Shown here piece after piece: positions 62,242 to 64,000 of a stretch of DNA of 64,000 bases. This stretch comes from Leishmania infantum JPCM5 (lineage: Eukaryota; Euglenozoa; Kinetoplastea; Trypanosomatida; Trypanosomatidae). The number at the start of each line of letters is the position of its first letter. The first letter of the stretch is position 1. The notes beneath the pieces were generated by a model. The model did no database searches. It was not told the origin of the DNA and worked only from the letters and a program-made list of their open reading frames with translations. The stretch is taken from positions 224,001 to 288,000 of the forward strand of contig NC_009389.2 in the NCBI RefSeq assembly GCF_000002875.2, written 5' to 3'. The position numbers and the translations under genes are program-made.

Positions 62242-64000
62242 TCAAACCGTCATCGAGTTACTCGCGCCACTGCAGCAGTAGTTGGTGGTGCTGGTGAACG
62301 TGCCTGTGGTGGGCGAGGTGACCGACGCGGCGTGCGAGGAGATTTGACCGATCCACGTCACGCCGGCCGTCAGCGACGGCTCCATCTCCCCATACGAAGA
62401 CATCCGACCCGATGCGCTCCCAGCGGTGATGACGTCAATGAGGCCGACAGCCGCCGCCGCTGCCGCCGCCGCCTCAGCCCCCGTCGGCTTGACGACACTG
62501 CTGCTATGATTGCTCGCGCCTCCGGGTCGGGCTCGGCGGAAGCGCGGCTGATGGTGGTGATGGTGGTGGGGGTAGTGATGGTGCTGCTGCACGCTCGACA
62601 TCCCAAGGCTGCCGAACGACTCCCAGTCTGCACTGGGTGGTGTCGGCGCCAACATGCCGCACGTAGCAGCTACAGAAGATGGCAAGTTTCCGCAGGAGAC
62701 GTCGGTGATGCTGGCGCTGCTGAGGATCGTGGTGTTTGCCGTCGCGGCACCGCTGAAGAGGCGCGCCGACACTGACAGTCGCGAGGACGCGCGAGGCGCG
62801 GCCAACGAGAGCTGAAGCAGCGGCGCTGGCGGCGCGCAGGAGCGACTCTTCCAATCCTCGTCATCCACCACGTGTGGCGGCCGCCGCGCGCCGGAGACGG
62901 TGAAGCGCGCGCTCGCTGAGGTGGTGATGCCTCGCAGAACTGACGGCATCAGCGAGGGAGGGGAGGGGATGAGGGAAGCGGACGATGCTGGATGATACGT
63001 GGCATCCGTGTCGCCACCCCCGCAATCCGCTACCGCCGCCGCCGCCGCCGCCTCGGCGGCACCGGCACCGGCGCTATCAGCGCCACGATTTGGTGCTCTG
63101 TGCGGAGGCTGAGGCGGCCCCCACGGCTGCACCCCAGCCGCCTCGTAAACGGGAGCGGCGGACACCCGCGGCACGCCCTCCGGCTGCGAACATGGCCGGC
63201 TGCCGAGAAAGCCAGAGGAGGCCGGGGAGTGGGAGCCGCTAACGGCGGCGGTGCTAGACAGCGGCTGGTACGCGCGTTGCAGTCTTGTCAGCGAGGCGGC
63301 TGAGTCGAAGCAGGCAGTGGTGCCATCGCCGCGGCCATCCCCGCCGCGGACGCCCTGACAGAAGTCTGTGATGGTACGGTAGCGACGCTGCAGGGCCGAT
63401 GCGGAGAGGCTATAGCGTTCCGTTGCGTCTTGAGAGTTTCCCCGCGGTGCGGCCATCGCATGGCTGCTGTCGCGACAACGCTGAAAAATGTGCTCCTCCA
63501 GCTGCTTGACTGTGGCCGTCGCCGTCGTTGGCCTTGGCCGCGCATGCGCGCGGCTGCTGCTGCTGCCACCACCACCGCTGGCGGTGAGAGTCTTGCCCTT
63601 TTTCTCGTCTTCCTCCGCTACGCTGCTCGGGCTCTCTGGGGGGGCGGCCTCGGTTAGCCAGCAGAACTGTCTGCCAACGGTGCCGCTGCTGCTGTAGTCA
63701 TGGAAGAGGGCGTCGTTGTCGTTACTGTTCGCTGCCATCGGCGCCGTTGCCGCCTTGCGGGACGTTGCAGAGTCGAGCCCGCGCGAGGGCACTGCCCACG
63801 ACTGCGGAGGTGGCGTTCTCTGGACGCCATTTCGTACCGAGTTCACGGAGGGGGTCGGCACCGACGGCGAGTGCGCCCGTGGGTGCAGCTGGCTGTACTG
63901 CTGAGCCTGCTGCTGTTGCAGCTGGTGGTTTCGCTGTATTTGCAGGAATCGTAGGAGGCCCGGCGGCACATCTGCGTCGTACGTCGCCTTCTGCAGAAAC
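62242..64000 (-). CDS. Unknown Ser/Ala-rich protein, 5' partial
   Basis: The frame is open from the right window edge to a stop at 62242 (about 585 codons visible), so the N-terminus lies outside. There is no ATG in frame near the edge: the apparent first codon at 63969 is GTG preceded by open sequence (LQKATYDADVPP). No domain recognised. The visible part is rich in Ser, Ala, Pro, Gly and Gln (a short LQQQQAQQYSQL near the left of the visible protein), with His-rich (HHHYPHHHHHHQPRF) and poly-Ala segments near the C-terminus. A helical stretch around KQLEEHIFQRCRDSSHAMAA is the most ordered part. Codon bias is typical of genuine genes here. Probably a disordered regulatory or structural protein; function unknown. 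Confidence 0.7.
   Translation of the reverse strand, partial: FLQKATYDADVPPGLLRFLQIQRNHQLQQQQAQQYSQLHPRAHSPSVPTPSVNSVRNGVQRTPPPQSWAVPSRGLDSATSRKAATAPMAANSNDNDALFHDYSSSGTVGRQFCWLTEAAPPESPSSVAEEDEKKGKTLTASGGGGSSSSRAHARPRPTTATATVKQLEEHIFQRCRDSSHAMAAPRGNSQDATERYSLSASALQRRYRTITDFCQGVRGGDGRGDGTTACFDSAASLTRLQRAYQPLSSTAAVSGSHSPASSGFLGSRPCSQPEGVPRVSAAPVYEAAGVQPWGPPQPPHRAPNRGADSAGAGAAEAAAAAAVADCGGGDTDATYHPASSASLIPSPPSLMPSVLRGITTSASARFTVSGARRPPHVVDDEDWKSRSCAPPAPLLQLSLAAPRASSRLSVSARLFSGAATANTTILSSASITDVSCGNLPSSVAATCGMLAPTPPSADWESFGSLGMSSVQQHHHYPHHHHHHQPRFRRARPGGASNHSSSVVKPTGAEAAAAAAAAVGLIDVITAGSASGRMSSYGEMEPSLTAGVTWIGQISSHAASVTSPTTGTFTSTTNYCCSGASNSMTV

Noticed and set aside
1..64000. tRNA, rRNA or snRNA genes and a strand-switch region
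   Set aside because: No cloverleaf-like or known RNA sequence was recognised by eye, and coding direction never changes; a tRNAscan/Rfam run would be needed to exclude short RNA genes.

Overview
This window is nuclear DNA from a kinetoplastid, almost certainly a Leishmania species. The evidence is GC-rich intronless genes with strong G/C bias at third codon positions, long CA/GT- and homopurine-rich spacers, likely trans-splice acceptors (polypyrimidine tract plus AG) just before start codons, and a spermidine synthase that looks near-identical to the known Leishmania enzyme. Spermidine synthase together with a UBC13-type E2 (UBC2 in L. mexicana) suggests the chromosome 4 neighbourhood; that placement is from memory and was not checked by alignment.

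Every supported gene lies on the minus strand, so the 64 kb reads as part of one polycistronic unit transcribed from high to low coordinates. In transcription order: an unidentified Ser/Ala-rich protein running off the right edge (62.2-64.0 kb); a ubiquitin-like / coiled-coil / CesT-like / PDZ protein (56.0-58.4 kb); an unidentified protein whose 3' end is damaged by ambiguous bases beside a 101-N gap (51.9-55.0 kb); a protein with a p28-type axonemal dynein light chain domain (48.6-50.8 kb); the E2 UBC2 (46.2-46.7 kb); two tandem CHCHD2/10-like twin-CX9C paralogues (44.5-44.9 and 42.4-42.9 kb); an FHA-domain protein kinase with large inserts (37.7-41.5 kb); an RNF170-like membrane RING E3 (35.0-36.0 kb).

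Then comes a compositionally distinct segment, about 29.7-35.0 kb. It holds a GC-rich block with no gene, a short protein with one C-terminal membrane segment (33.0-33.6 kb), a gene with almost no third-position GC bias (31.3-32.3 kb) and a decayed Cys-rich gene (29.7-30.7 kb). After it follow a low-complexity protein (24.2-28.1 kb), a small basic protein (22.9-23.4 kb), a CA/CACGTG satellite, a giant membrane ankyrin protein (11.6-21.0 kb), a small membrane protein (10.1-10.9 kb), spermidine synthase (8.4-9.3 kb), a DENN-domain protein (1.7-6.4 kb) and a Siw14-like atypical phosphatase (0.25-1.2 kb).

As usual in trypanosomatids, neighbours are co-transcribed but not one pathway: polyamine/trypanothione supply, ubiquitin signalling (E2 and RING E3), mitochondrial intermembrane-space proteins, flagellar dynein, signalling and traffic regulators all sit together. 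The most interesting items are the UBL/CesT/PDZ protein, the gene-conversion tract shared by the CHCH pair, the heavily inserted FHA kinase, and the atypical island.
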